Positions 1 to 7,673 of a stretch of 64,000 nt of DNA are shown here, piece after piece. The position numbers and the translations under genes were made by a program. The stretch covers positions 124,001-188,000 of the forward strand of contig NZ_JAOQKJ010000006.1 in assembly GCF_025567405.1 (NCBI RefSeq). Reading direction: 5' to 3'. Below the pieces are notes generated by a model. That model ran no database searches, had not been told where the DNA came from, and was given only the letters and a program-made list of their open reading frames with translations. This DNA is from Suilimivivens aceti (GTDB lineage Bacteria > Bacillota > Clostridia > Lachnospirales > Lachnospiraceae). Position 1 is the first letter of the stretch; each line of letters begins with the position of its first letter.

Positions 1-477
1 GTGGCAGTTATGCCGGAGGTAGATGATGATATTGATATTGTTATTGATGATAAGGATATCAGGATCGACGTGATGAGAGCATCTGGAAACGGTGGGCAAT
101 GTGTTAATACCACAGACTCTGCAGTGCGTCTGACCCATTATCCCACAGGTATTGTAGTTTACAGTCAGACCGAGAAATCCCAGCTGCAGAATAAGGCCAA
201 GGCATTTGCTCTGTTGAAAGCTAAACTGTATGATCTGGAGCAGCAGCAGCGTCATGACGCAGAAGCAGAAATGAGAAGAAGCCAGATCGGTACCGGAGAC
301 CGTTCTGAGAAGATCAGAACCTACAACTTCCCACAGGGAAGAGTAACCGATCACAGGATTGGCCTGACACTGTATAAACTTGACAAAATAATGAATGGAG
401 ATATCGGAGAAATCATAGACGGGTGCATTTTGGCAGATCAGACAGCGAAACTTGCCCGGATGAATCAGGAAGGATAA
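1..477 (+). CDS. prfA: Peptide chain release factor 1, C-terminal part (5' truncated by window)
   Basis: This is the C-terminal part of the class I release factor that reads UAA and UAG stop codons and triggers peptidyl-tRNA hydrolysis on the ribosome. The catalytic GGQ motif is visible near residue 31, inside GNGGQCVNTTDSAVRLTH, followed by the conserved PTGIVV segment and the C-terminal QGRVTDHRIGLTLY region. The Cys after GGQ, where most family members have His, is in my recollection common in this bacterial group. The N-terminal domain and the codon-recognition PxT motif lie upstream of the window, so the apparent GTG at base 1 is not a real start. An intrinsic terminator follows directly. 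Confidence 0.95.
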   Translation: MAVMPEVDDDIDIVIDDKDIRIDVMRASGNGGQCVNTTDSAVRLTHYPTGIVVYSQTEKSQLQNKAKAFALLKAKLYDLEQQQRHDAEAEMRRSQIGTGDRSEKIRTYNFPQGRVTDHRIGLTLYKLDKIMNGDIGEIIDGCILADQTAKLARMNQEG

Positions 478-483
478 GAAATG

Positions 484-515
484 TTCCCCATCAGTGTTTG
501 CTGATGGGGAATTTT
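484..515 (+). terminator. Intrinsic terminator after prfA
   Basis: An 11-bp perfect stem (TTCCCCATCAG / CTGATGGGGAA, 484-494 and 501-511) with a 6-nt loop runs into TTTT. It starts seven bases after the prfA stop codon. Confidence 0.85.
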
Positions 516-608
516 ATCATAAAGAAAAGGGTGTTTATGGAAATAAGACAGGGATATTCATATCATATCAAAGATGTTTTTTTGATAAAAAGCGGAATAT
601 TTATTATT

Positions 609-635
609 TTGATTTTTCCAAACTTATTTTATAAT
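609..635 (+). promoter_or_regulatory. Candidate promoter for the alcohol dehydrogenase gene
   Basis: A consensus -10 TATAAT at 630-635 has a weak -35 about 15-16 bp upstream (TTGATT at 609-614 or TTTGAT at 608-613), in an AT-rich stretch ahead of the gene at 673. Confidence 0.4.
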
Positions 636-672
636 AGGCATATACGGGCATAGAAAAAGGAGGACACAGAAT

Positions 673-1863
673 ATGGCAAACAATTTTGAGTATTTTTCAC
701 CCACACGTGTTGTTTTTGGAAAGGAAACAGAGAAGCAGACAGGAAAACTGATCCGGGAATACGGGGGATCCAGAGTCCTTGTTCTGTATGGAGGAAAGAG
801 TGCGGTTCGCTCAGGTCTTCTTGACCTGGTAAAGGAATCCCTGAAGGAAGAGGAGCTTTATTTCCAGGAGCTTGGTGGAATTGTTCCAAATCCTCATCTG
901 GACAAGGTATATGAGGGTATTGAGATCGGTAAAAATGAGGGTATTGATTTCCTGCTGGCCGTTGGCGGCGGAAGTGTTATTGATACAGCTAAGGCGATCG
1001 CTTATGGACTTGGCGAGCCGGAAAAGGATGTCTGGGAATTATATGAGCATACAAGAAAAGCCAGAAAGTGCCTGCCGGTTGCCAGTGTACTGACAATCGC
1101 CGCAGCAGGAAGTGAAACTTCAAGGAGCAGTGTGATCACCAATGAGAAGACACTGGAAAAGAGAGCTTATGATGATAACCTGGCAAGACCTAAGTTTGCG
1201 ATTATGAATCCGGAATTTACCAAAACCCTGCCGGATTACCAGACGGAATCCGGATGTACCGATATTATGATGCATACCATTGAACGTTATTTTACCAATG
1301 GCGGCAATATGGAGATCACAGATGCCCTGGCAGAAGGTCTTCTTCGTACCGTAATGGAAAATGCAAAAATTCTGCATACCGAGCCGGATAACTATGATGC
1401 CCGTGCGGAGATTATGTGGGCTGGAAGTCTGGCACATAATGACCTGACAGGCTGTGGCAATGACGGTGGTGACTTTATGTCCCATAAGTTGGAGCATGAA
1501 CTGGGTGGTATGTTTGATGTGACTCATGGCGCCGGACTGGCAGCCATCTGGCCAAGCTGGGCGAGATATGTTTATAAGTATTGCCTGCCCCGATTTGTGA
1601 AATATGCAAAGAATGTAATGGGCGTTACGTCAGGTGGCAGTGATGAAGAAACAGCGCTTCTTGGTATAAAGGCCATGGAGGAGTTTTATCACAGCATTGG
1701 CATGCCGGTTAATTTAAAAGAGCTGGGCATCCACCCGACAGAGGAACAGATCCGGGAAATGGCAGAGGGATGCCTGAAAGCAAGCGGAAGTTCTACTGGT
1801 TCTGCAAAGAAGCTGGATCTGCAGGATATGATCCGAATCTATCAGATGGCAAACGAAGCATAA
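673..1863 (+). CDS. Iron-containing alcohol dehydrogenase (butanol dehydrogenase-like)
   Basis: This 396-aa cytoplasmic group III metal-dependent alcohol dehydrogenase resembles the NAD(P)H-dependent butanol dehydrogenase / YqhD branch, which reduces aldehydes to alcohols during fermentation. The GGGS nucleotide-binding loop (AVGGGSVIDTAKAIA) is near residue 100. The metal-ligand region shows the typical spacing of Asp and His residues (SGCTDIMMHTIERY, FMSHKLEHELGGMFDVTHGAGLA). Its length matches the family. The start has a strong AGGAGG upstream. The gene stands alone after the prfA terminator and is followed at 24 bp by a hexapeptide-repeat gene. The exact substrate cannot be read from the sequence. 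Confidence 0.9.
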   Translation: MANNFEYFSPTRVVFGKETEKQTGKLIREYGGSRVLVLYGGKSAVRSGLLDLVKESLKEEELYFQELGGIVPNPHLDKVYEGIEIGKNEGIDFLLAVGGGSVIDTAKAIAYGLGEPEKDVWELYEHTRKARKCLPVASVLTIAAAGSETSRSSVITNEKTLEKRAYDDNLARPKFAIMNPEFTKTLPDYQTESGCTDIMMHTIERYFTNGGNMEITDALAEGLLRTVMENAKILHTEPDNYDARAEIMWAGSLAHNDLTGCGNDGGDFMSHKLEHELGGMFDVTHGAGLAAIWPSWARYVYKYCLPRFVKYAKNVMGVTSGGSDEETALLGIKAMEEFYHSIGMPVNLKELGIHPTEEQIREMAEGCLKASGSSTGSAKKLDLQDMIRIYQMANEA

Positions 1864-1887
1864 AACAGTAACAGAAAGCGTGAAAAA

Positions 1888-2358
1888 ATGGCATATTATG
1901 TGGCTGATGAAGCAGTAGTCAAGGGAAAGGTAATAGTCGGGGAGGAAGCAGGGATCTGGTATCATGCAACGATACGGGCAGATTCTGATCAGATTACGAT
2001 TGGCAGCAGAACCAATGTACAGGACAATGCTGTGATCCATACCTCCCGGAATTATCCAGTCAGCATTGGAAACGGAGTGACGATCGGCCACAGTGCCATT
2101 GTCCATGGATGCACGGTTGGAAATAATACACTTGTTGGAATGGGAGCCATTATTCTGAATGGGGCAGTGATCGGAGATAACTGCATCATTGGTGCCGGGG
2201 CACTGGTCACCCAGAACAGTAACATACCTGACGGCAGTCTTGCCTTTGGCAACCCGGCAAGGATCATACGGAAGCTGACGGAAGAGGAAATTGCCGATAA
2301 TAAGGGAAATGCTGACAGGTATGTACAGGCTGCCAGAGCGCAGCTGCCACAGAAGTGA
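1888..2358 (+). CDS. Gamma-carbonic-anhydrase-like hexapeptide-repeat protein
   Basis: This 156-aa protein is built almost entirely of left-handed beta-helix hexapeptide repeats (for example VQDNAVIHT, IGNGVTIGHSAIVHGCTVG, VIGDNCIIGAGALV). It ends in the short C-terminal helix typical of the YrdA/PaaY/gamma-CA family, which forms trimers binding Zn or Fe through His residues at subunit interfaces. Candidate ligands are the His in IHTS, GHS and VHG. Carbonic anhydrase activity is not certain for this branch. It is probably co-transcribed with the preceding dehydrogenase, and a terminator follows. Confidence 0.85.
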   Translation: MAYYVADEAVVKGKVIVGEEAGIWYHATIRADSDQITIGSRTNVQDNAVIHTSRNYPVSIGNGVTIGHSAIVHGCTVGNNTLVGMGAIILNGAVIGDNCIIGAGALVTQNSNIPDGSLAFGNPARIIRKLTEEEIADNKGNADRYVQAARAQLPQK

Positions 2359-2390
2359 AAGAAGAGAATGCAATGAGGATATCAGTATAA

Positions 2391-2437
2391 GATGGCTGTG
2401 TTTTCTGATCTGTTCAGAGATGCACAGCCATCTTTTT
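2391..2437 (+). terminator. Intrinsic terminator between convergent genes
   Basis: A 10-bp stem GATGGCTGTG / CACAGCCATC (2391-2400 and 2423-2432) is followed by TTTTT. It sits between the hexapeptide gene and the convergent flavodiiron gene and may serve both, although the T-run is better on the plus strand. Confidence 0.8.
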
Positions 2438-2440
2438 ATT

Positions 2441-3595
2441 TTATTCAGCCAGTTCCTCGGCTAAAGCTTCGATCTTCTTCATGGTATCTTCATTGACTGC
2501 AGAACGGATCGTTACCGTATTTTCGACAAAGGTCAGATTTTTGCAGTCCTTCAGAATCTCCATCATGCCCTTCGCAGCAGTGGGAGCCCAGCATCCATTT
2601 TCCATAAAGGCAATGGTGCGGTTCTGATAATTATGCTCCTTTAAGAGACGGAGGAAATTGTCCATATAAGGGAAGATGCCGGCATTGTAGGTGATGGAAG
2701 CCAGAACCAGCTTATCATAGCGGAAGGCATTTTCAAGGCAGAAGGAAAGGTCTGTTCTTGCAAGATCCATCAGGACAACATTTTTGCGACCCTTTTTCTC
2801 AAGAATATCGGCAAGAAGCTCAGCAGCTTTTCTCGTGTTGCCGTAAACAGAGGCATAGGCGATGGTGATGCCCTTTTCCTCCGGCTGGTAGGAAGACCAG
2901 GTATTATATAAGGATAAATAGCAGGCAAGGTTTTCAGAAAGTACAGGACCATGAAGCGGACAGATCTTCTGGATGGTCAGCCCGGAAGCCTTTTTCAGAA
3001 GATTTTGTACCTGCATGCCAAAACGGCCTACAATACCAAAGTAATAGCGGCGGGCACCATCTGTCCAGGCTTCCTCTTCATCAAGGGCACCGAATTTACC
3101 AAAGCCATCTGCAGAGAACAGAATCTGATCGCAGGCATCATAGGTCACCATGACTTCTGGCCAGTGAACCATGGGAGCTGCCACAAAGGTAAGCTCATGT
3201 CTGCCAAGACCTAAGGTATCTCCTTCCCTGATCACCATACGGTTTGTGTTAAAATCACTGCCAAAGAACTGCTTCATCATGGTAAAGGCCGGCGCAGAGG
3301 AAACCACACAGGTATCCGGATAGGCTTCCATGAAAATGGCAATGCCTGCAGAGTGATCAGGCTCCATGTGCTGGATGACCAGATAATCAGGCTTTCTGCC
3401 GGAAAGTACAGAAGAGAGCTTTAACAGCCATTCTTCTGTAAAGCCAGCATCTACGGTATCCATGACGGCAATCTTTTCATCCATGATAACATAGGAATTG
3501 TAGGACATGCCGTGAGGAACCGGATATTGCCCCTCGAAGAGATCGATTCTGTGGTCATTCACACCAATATAAAAAATATCATCTGAAATGTACAT
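2441..3595 (-). CDS. A-type flavoprotein (flavodiiron protein, FprA family)
   Basis: This 384-aa cytoplasmic flavodiiron protein reduces O2 to water and/or NO to N2O, protecting anaerobes. An N-terminal metallo-beta-lactamase-like domain carries the diiron signature HMEPDHSAG (H-x-E-x-D-H) plus further His ligands (MVHWPE, PLHGP). A C-terminal flavodoxin domain has the FMN loop ASVYGNTRKAAE. I place the start at the Met of MYISDD, which has a good AGGA upstream on the minus strand; the longer reading frame adds 16 residues with no family support. No rubredoxin or reductase domain is fused, so an external electron donor is needed. Convergent with the preceding gene. Confidence 0.92.
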   Translation of the reverse strand: MYISDDIFYIGVNDHRIDLFEGQYPVPHGMSYNSYVIMDEKIAVMDTVDAGFTEEWLLKLSSVLSGRKPDYLVIQHMEPDHSAGIAIFMEAYPDTCVVSSAPAFTMMKQFFGSDFNTNRMVIREGDTLGLGRHELTFVAAPMVHWPEVMVTYDACDQILFSADGFGKFGALDEEEAWTDGARRYYFGIVGRFGMQVQNLLKKASGLTIQKICPLHGPVLSENLACYLSLYNTWSSYQPEEKGITIAYASVYGNTRKAAELLADILEKKGRKNVVLMDLARTDLSFCLENAFRYDKLVLASITYNAGIFPYMDNFLRLLKEHNYQNRTIAFMENGCWAPTAAKGMMEILKDCKNLTFVENTVTIRSAVNEDTMKKIEALAEELAE

Positions 3596-3745
3596 AATAA
3601 AAGTCCTTTCTGTCAGTAGTATGCTCCAGGGAAAGTATAACATCTGATGGCTTTTCTGAAAAGATTTTTTGACTTTTCAGAAGCTGAATAATAGAGTAAA
3701 ATATATCAGTAAGCAGGACAGGACTGCAATTAATGAAGGAAAGGT

Positions 3746-4102
3746 ATGGACAACAGGATGAAAAGTGTAGATCAGAAGGAATTTTTAGGCGGACAGGGAA
3801 CGGTCCATTTTGACCATATACTGGAGGCAGACGAAATGCACGGCATGAACCGTGTATATGCAAAGGTGACACTGCAGAAGGGATGCTCCGTAGGTTATCA
3901 TGTGCATCAGGGAGACGGGGAAGACTATTATGTGCTTAAAGGCACCGCAACCATAGACGACAACCATGAAAGAACTCTGACCTTAAAGCCGGGAGAGCAT
4001 TATTTTACCCCCTCCGGCAAGGGACACAGCCTGACCAATCTGGAGGAGGATGAGCTTCAGGTCATGGCGCTGATCATCTATGACCATGAAAAACAGGATT
4101 AG
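3746..4102 (+). CDS. Small cupin-domain protein
   Basis: This 118-aa single-domain cupin shows the first cupin motif with metal-ligand His and Glu residues (GYHVHQGDGEDYYVLKGTA) and the second motif with His (PGEHYFTPSGKGHSLTN). Proteins of this size are usually metal-binding enzymes or sensors of small molecules; the substrate cannot be assigned. It has its own ribosome binding site (GGAAAGG) and its 3' end is followed within 14 bp by the start of the DUF815 ATPase, so the two are likely co-transcribed. Confidence 0.82.
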   Translation: MDNRMKSVDQKEFLGGQGTVHFDHILEADEMHGMNRVYAKVTLQKGCSVGYHVHQGDGEDYYVLKGTATIDDNHERTLTLKPGEHYFTPSGKGHSLTNLEEDELQVMALIIYDHEKQD

Positions 4103-4115
4103 ACAGGAGAAAAAT

Positions 4116-5420
4116 ATGTATCAGGAAGTTTCACAGTTATTAATGTATGGAGATCTGGACAGGGAGGGGATACTGTATCAGCTTGGAGAGCTGTTTGGAC
4201 GTTATGAGAAGGGCGTCTATGACCGGATGGAGCTTGTGAGGGATATCAATACCCAGGTAAAGCACATCCTGAAGGTGGCAACAGACTATGGCTTTGACGA
4301 TAACCTCTGGCACAATTATCTGACTTTTTTTCTGATGATGAGCGAGAATCCTTTCAGTCTTACCTGTGAAAAGGTGGGAGCCAATGAAGGAACTGTCAAC
4401 GAGCTGGTTGAAAATGATTTCCGTATTTTCAGGGCTCTTTTTGACTATGATTTCGATCCCATTGAAAGGGATCTTGGGATACAGTGCTTTTCCAGGCTTT
4501 CCCACTATCAGGCAGTACATAAGAAGGAGTTGATGTACAACAAAAATGTCAGTGAAAAGGTACGTTCCCTAAGCAGGAAGCTGGAGCAGACCAGTGATGA
4601 AAAGGAATTTTTCGATGTGATCACCGGCTTTTATAAGGATTATGGAGTTGGCATGTTTGGTCTGAACAAGGCATTCCGTATTGAGGAAAAGCCGCAGGGC
4701 GGTATTCTTTTCCGTCCGATCAACAATATGGATACGGTCATGCTTTCTGATCTTGTGGGCTATGAGATCCAGAAAAAGAAGCTTGTGGAGAATACCGAAG
4801 CCTTTGTAAAGGGAAAAAGAGCCAACAATGTGCTGCTCTTTGGTGACAGCGGTACCGGCAAGTCTACCAGTATCAAAGCGATCGTCAATCAGTATTATGA
4901 TGACGGCCTTCGCATGATCGAGATTTACAAGCACCAGTTCCAGTATCTTTCTACGGTGATCGCAGATATCAAGAACCGAAACTATAAGTTTATCATTTAT
5001 ATGGATGACCTTTCCTTTGAGGAATTTGAAATTGAGTACAAATATCTGAAGGCTGTGATTGAGGGCGGTGTGGAAACAAGACCGGACAATATCCTGATCT
5101 ATGCGACATCCAACAGGCGCCATCTGATCAAGGAAAATTGGAATGACAGAAATGACCAGGATAACAATAATGACAAGCATCATTCTGATACTGTAGAAGA
5201 AAAGCTGTCACTGGTAAACCGCTTCGGTGTGACTATCAGCTATGAAAAGCCGAATCAGAAGGAGTATTTCAATATCGTGGTCAATCTGGCAAAACGTGCC
5301 GGCATCACCATGTCTGAAGAAGAGCTGACGAGGGAAGCCAACAAGTGGGAGCTGAGCCATGGCGGCATTTCCGGCAGAACAGCCCAGCAGTTTGTTGATT
5401 ATCTGCAGAGTACCCAGTAA
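4116..5420 (+). CDS. DUF815-type AAA+ ATP-binding protein
   Basis: This 434-aa protein is predicted cytoplasmic. The Walker A motif GDSGTGKST is near residue 247, and an Asp-Asp Walker B follows (FIIYMDDLSFEEF). An asparagine-rich linker NRNDQDNNND precedes the sensor/arginine region SLVNRFGVTI. The arrangement matches DUF815 (IPR008533) ATPases, whose biological role is unknown. I chose the ATG at 4116, which has AGGAG seven bases upstream, instead of an ATG 36 bp earlier that overlaps the cupin gene. It is followed by mscL at 28 bp. Confidence 0.85.
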   Translation: MYQEVSQLLMYGDLDREGILYQLGELFGRYEKGVYDRMELVRDINTQVKHILKVATDYGFDDNLWHNYLTFFLMMSENPFSLTCEKVGANEGTVNELVENDFRIFRALFDYDFDPIERDLGIQCFSRLSHYQAVHKKELMYNKNVSEKVRSLSRKLEQTSDEKEFFDVITGFYKDYGVGMFGLNKAFRIEEKPQGGILFRPINNMDTVMLSDLVGYEIQKKKLVENTEAFVKGKRANNVLLFGDSGTGKSTSIKAIVNQYYDDGLRMIEIYKHQFQYLSTVIADIKNRNYKFIIYMDDLSFEEFEIEYKYLKAVIEGGVETRPDNILIYATSNRRHLIKENWNDRNDQDNNNDKHHSDTVEEKLSLVNRFGVTISYEKPNQKEYFNIVVNLAKRAGITMSEEELTREANKWELSHGGISGRTAQQFVDYLQSTQ

Positions 5421-5448
5421 AGCGGCGGATAAGGAGAAGAGGTACAGA

Positions 5449-5856
5449 ATGAAAAGGTTTTTGAAGGAATTTAAAGAGTTTGCCTTAAGAGGCAATGTGA
5501 TGGATATGGCAGTTGGTATTATCATTGGTGGTGCATTCTCCGGAATTGTAACCTCCCTGACAGATAATTTTATCAATCCTATCCTGAATGAACTTACGGG
5601 AAATGCTGTGTATACGAAAACAGAGGTTCTTGGATTTGTATCAGCCTTTCTTTCTTCTGTTGTGAATTTTATCATCATGGCATTTATTCTGTTCTGTCTG
5701 GTGAAAGCTATCAATAAACTGATGAGCTTTGGAAAGAAAAAGGAAGAGCCGGCAGCACCGACGACAAAGCTCTGTCCTTACTGTAAGAGCGAGATTCCCA
5801 TTGATGCGACAAAATGTGCACACTGCACATCTATACTGGAGGAAAAACATGATTAG
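5449..5856 (+). CDS. mscL: Large-conductance mechanosensitive channel with C-terminal zinc ribbon
   Basis: This 135-aa membrane channel releases solutes on hypo-osmotic shock. The N-terminal helix and first membrane helix carry the family signature (EFKEFALRGNVMDMAVGIIIG), and a second membrane helix lies around residues 70-90 (FIIMAFILFCLVKAI). Instead of the usual amphipathic bundle alone, the tail after KKKEEPAAPTT ends in a treble-clef-like ribbon CPYCK...KCAHC (two CxxC knuckles). The start is the Met of MKRFLKEF with AGGAGAAGAGG upstream. Its last eight bases overlap the start of the esterase gene, implying translational coupling. Confidence 0.92.
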   Translation: MKRFLKEFKEFALRGNVMDMAVGIIIGGAFSGIVTSLTDNFINPILNELTGNAVYTKTEVLGFVSAFLSSVVNFIIMAFILFCLVKAINKLMSFGKKKEEPAAPTTKLCPYCKSEIPIDATKCAHCTSILEEKHD

Positions 5857-6748
5857 TGAAGTAGTAAGAGATATCAGGATAAACTGGAAGATCAGTGATG
5901 ACAAAAGAGATGAGGGCCTGACAACACCGGAGGATATCATAAGATTTGATAATATTTCCTATGGACCATACGGAGATGCCAATCTGCTCGATATTTATCA
6001 TCAGAAAAAGGTAACGAAGCCACAGAAGACGATCATCAGTATCCATGGAGGCGGCTGGGTTTATGGAAGCAAGGAGCAGTATCAGTTCTACGGCATGCGC
6101 CTTGCACAGCGTGGATTTACCTTTGTCAATTTCAACTACAGACTGGCTCCTGAGTATAAATACCCGACGGCTCTTGAGGACATCAACCAGGTATTCCTTT
6201 TTATCAGGGATCATGCAGAGGAATATGCTATTGATACCAATAATATTTTTGTGGTGGGGGATTCTGCCGGGGCACAGCTTGCTACCCAGTATCTGATCAT
6301 CTGTACCAATCCGGAATATGCGAAGCACTTTACCTTTATCCCATCAGGTATAAAGGTACGGGCAGTGGGACTGAACTGCGGCGTTTATGATACCAGTGAT
6401 CCGGAGCATACAAGTCCGAATGATGTTTTTCTGGAATATACGGGTAAAGAGATACTGGAAGATACAGAAAAAGCCAGAAACATGAGAGAGGAACTGAATA
6501 CCCTGAAATACATGACAGGGGATTTCCCACCGGCATTTGTGACCAGTGCTGTTCATGATTATATTCTGAAAGATGCGCAGCCCATGTATGAAAAGCTGCA
6601 GTCTCTTGGGATTGACAGTGAAGTTCATATTTATGGAAGCAAAGAAAAAGAAGAAGTAGGTCATGTTTTTCATGTGAACTGCCGTCTGCCGGAAGCAGAT
6701 CAGTGCAATGATGAGGAATGTGCTTTCTTTAACAGATATGTAGTATAG
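5849..6748 (+). CDS. Alpha/beta hydrolase (esterase/lipase-like)
   Basis: This 299-aa cytoplasmic alpha/beta hydrolase of the hormone-sensitive-lipase/BD-FAE type has the oxyanion-hole motif HGGGWVYGS, the nucleophile elbow GDSAGAQ near residue 144, and a C-terminal His in the segment EVGHVFHVN. A serine esterase acting on short acyl or acetylated substrates is likely; the natural substrate is unknown. The start overlaps the end of mscL by 8 bp, and the following SDR gene begins 19 bp downstream, so the three probably form one transcript. Confidence 0.87.
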   Translation: MISEVVRDIRINWKISDDKRDEGLTTPEDIIRFDNISYGPYGDANLLDIYHQKKVTKPQKTIISIHGGGWVYGSKEQYQFYGMRLAQRGFTFVNFNYRLAPEYKYPTALEDINQVFLFIRDHAEEYAIDTNNIFVVGDSAGAQLATQYLIICTNPEYAKHFTFIPSGIKVRAVGLNCGVYDTSDPEHTSPNDVFLEYTGKEILEDTEKARNMREELNTLKYMTGDFPPAFVTSAVHDYILKDAQPMYEKLQSLGIDSEVHIYGSKEKEEVGHVFHVNCRLPEADQCNDEECAFFNRYVV

Positions 6749-6767
6749 GGAAAAGGGGGATTTCGGA

Positions 6768-7568
6768 ATGCGGAAGCTGCAGAGAAAGAAATACGTTGTG
6801 ATCACAGGGGCAAGCTCCGGGATCGGTATGGAGTTTGCCAGAAGATTTGCAAGAAAAGGGTACCCACTGGTATTGATCGCCAGAAGGGAAGAGAGGCTGA
6901 GAAGTCTTGCCGGTGAGCTTCGGACAGACTGTGAGATTATTGTGGCAGATCTGTCCAGGGAGGAGGAATGCTACCGGGTATTCTATGAACTGAAGGAAAA
7001 GCCGGTGGCTTTCCTTATCAATAATGCAGGCTTTGGTGACTGCGGCCTGTTTGAGGAAACAAGACTCCAGAAGGATCTTGATATGATCCGGGTCAATGTG
7101 AAGGCGGTTCATATACTGATGAAGCTGATGCTGCAGAAGATGGAAAAGGAGCATCACGGGTATATCCTGAATGTGGCTTCAAGCGCAGGTCTGATGCCGG
7201 GGGGACCTTATATGGCGACCTATTACGCCTCCAAGGCCTATGTAACCAGCCTTACAAGAGCGGTTGCAGAGGAGCTTTCAGAGAAAAAGAGCCGGGTTTA
7301 CGTGGGATGTCTCTGTCCCGGACCTGTAAATACGGAGTTCAACGAAAGAGCCAATGTGAAATTCGCACTGCCGGGGATCAGCGCAGAAAAATGTGTGGAC
7401 TATGCGCTGAAGCAGATGGAAAGGAGACAGGTAGTGATCGTGCCCACTCATCTGATGCAGACAGCCATGACACTTGGCAGATTTCTTCCGGTGCCTGTGT
7501 ATGTAAAGATCGCAGCCTATCAGCAGAAAAAGAAATTTCGGGAGGAGAGATCCTGTGAAAGCAGGTGA
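6768..7568 (+). CDS. SDR-family NAD(P)-dependent oxidoreductase
   Basis: This 266-aa classical short-chain dehydrogenase has the cofactor-binding TGASSGIGMEFA at residues 14-25, NNAG near residue 86, the catalytic Ser in NVASSAG and the YYASK Tyr/Lys pair. The C-terminal part resembles the DltE/YqjQ-like branch. Substrate not determinable. It has its own GGGGG-rich ribosome binding site after the esterase gene. A separate promoter follows for aspS. Confidence 0.88.
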   Translation: MRKLQRKKYVVITGASSGIGMEFARRFARKGYPLVLIARREERLRSLAGELRTDCEIIVADLSREEECYRVFYELKEKPVAFLINNAGFGDCGLFEETRLQKDLDMIRVNVKAVHILMKLMLQKMEKEHHGYILNVASSAGLMPGGPYMATYYASKAYVTSLTRAVAEELSEKKSRVYVGCLCPGPVNTEFNERANVKFALPGISAEKCVDYALKQMERRQVVIVPTHLMQTAMTLGRFLPVPVYVKIAAYQQKKKFREERSCESR

Positions 7569-7606
7569 AAGATATACAGAAAAAAGAAACGGTTGCATGG
7601 GAGCAC

Positions 7607-7635
7607 TTGCACACCGATACTAAAAAATGTATAAT
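7607..7635 (+). promoter_or_regulatory. Promoter of aspS
   Basis: TTGCAC (7607-7612), a 17-bp spacer and TATAAT (7630-7635). No T-box leader or other riboswitch is seen between this and the aspS start. Confidence 0.75.
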
Positions 7636-7673
7636 ACTGTGCAGATATTGATTAAAAACAAAAGGAGCTTGTT

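Noticed and set aside
423..653. 76-codon plus-strand frame overlapping the prfA end and its terminator
   Set aside because: It runs through a perfect terminator hairpin and a promoter-like AT-rich region; no ribosome binding site or recognisable protein.
3596..3643. Longer N-terminus of the flavodiiron protein
   Set aside because: The extra residues have no family counterpart, and the internal start has a good ribosome binding site.
7569..7673. T-box leader before aspS
   Set aside because: The gap is only about 105 bases and lacks the T-box core and antiterminator; a plain promoter explains it.
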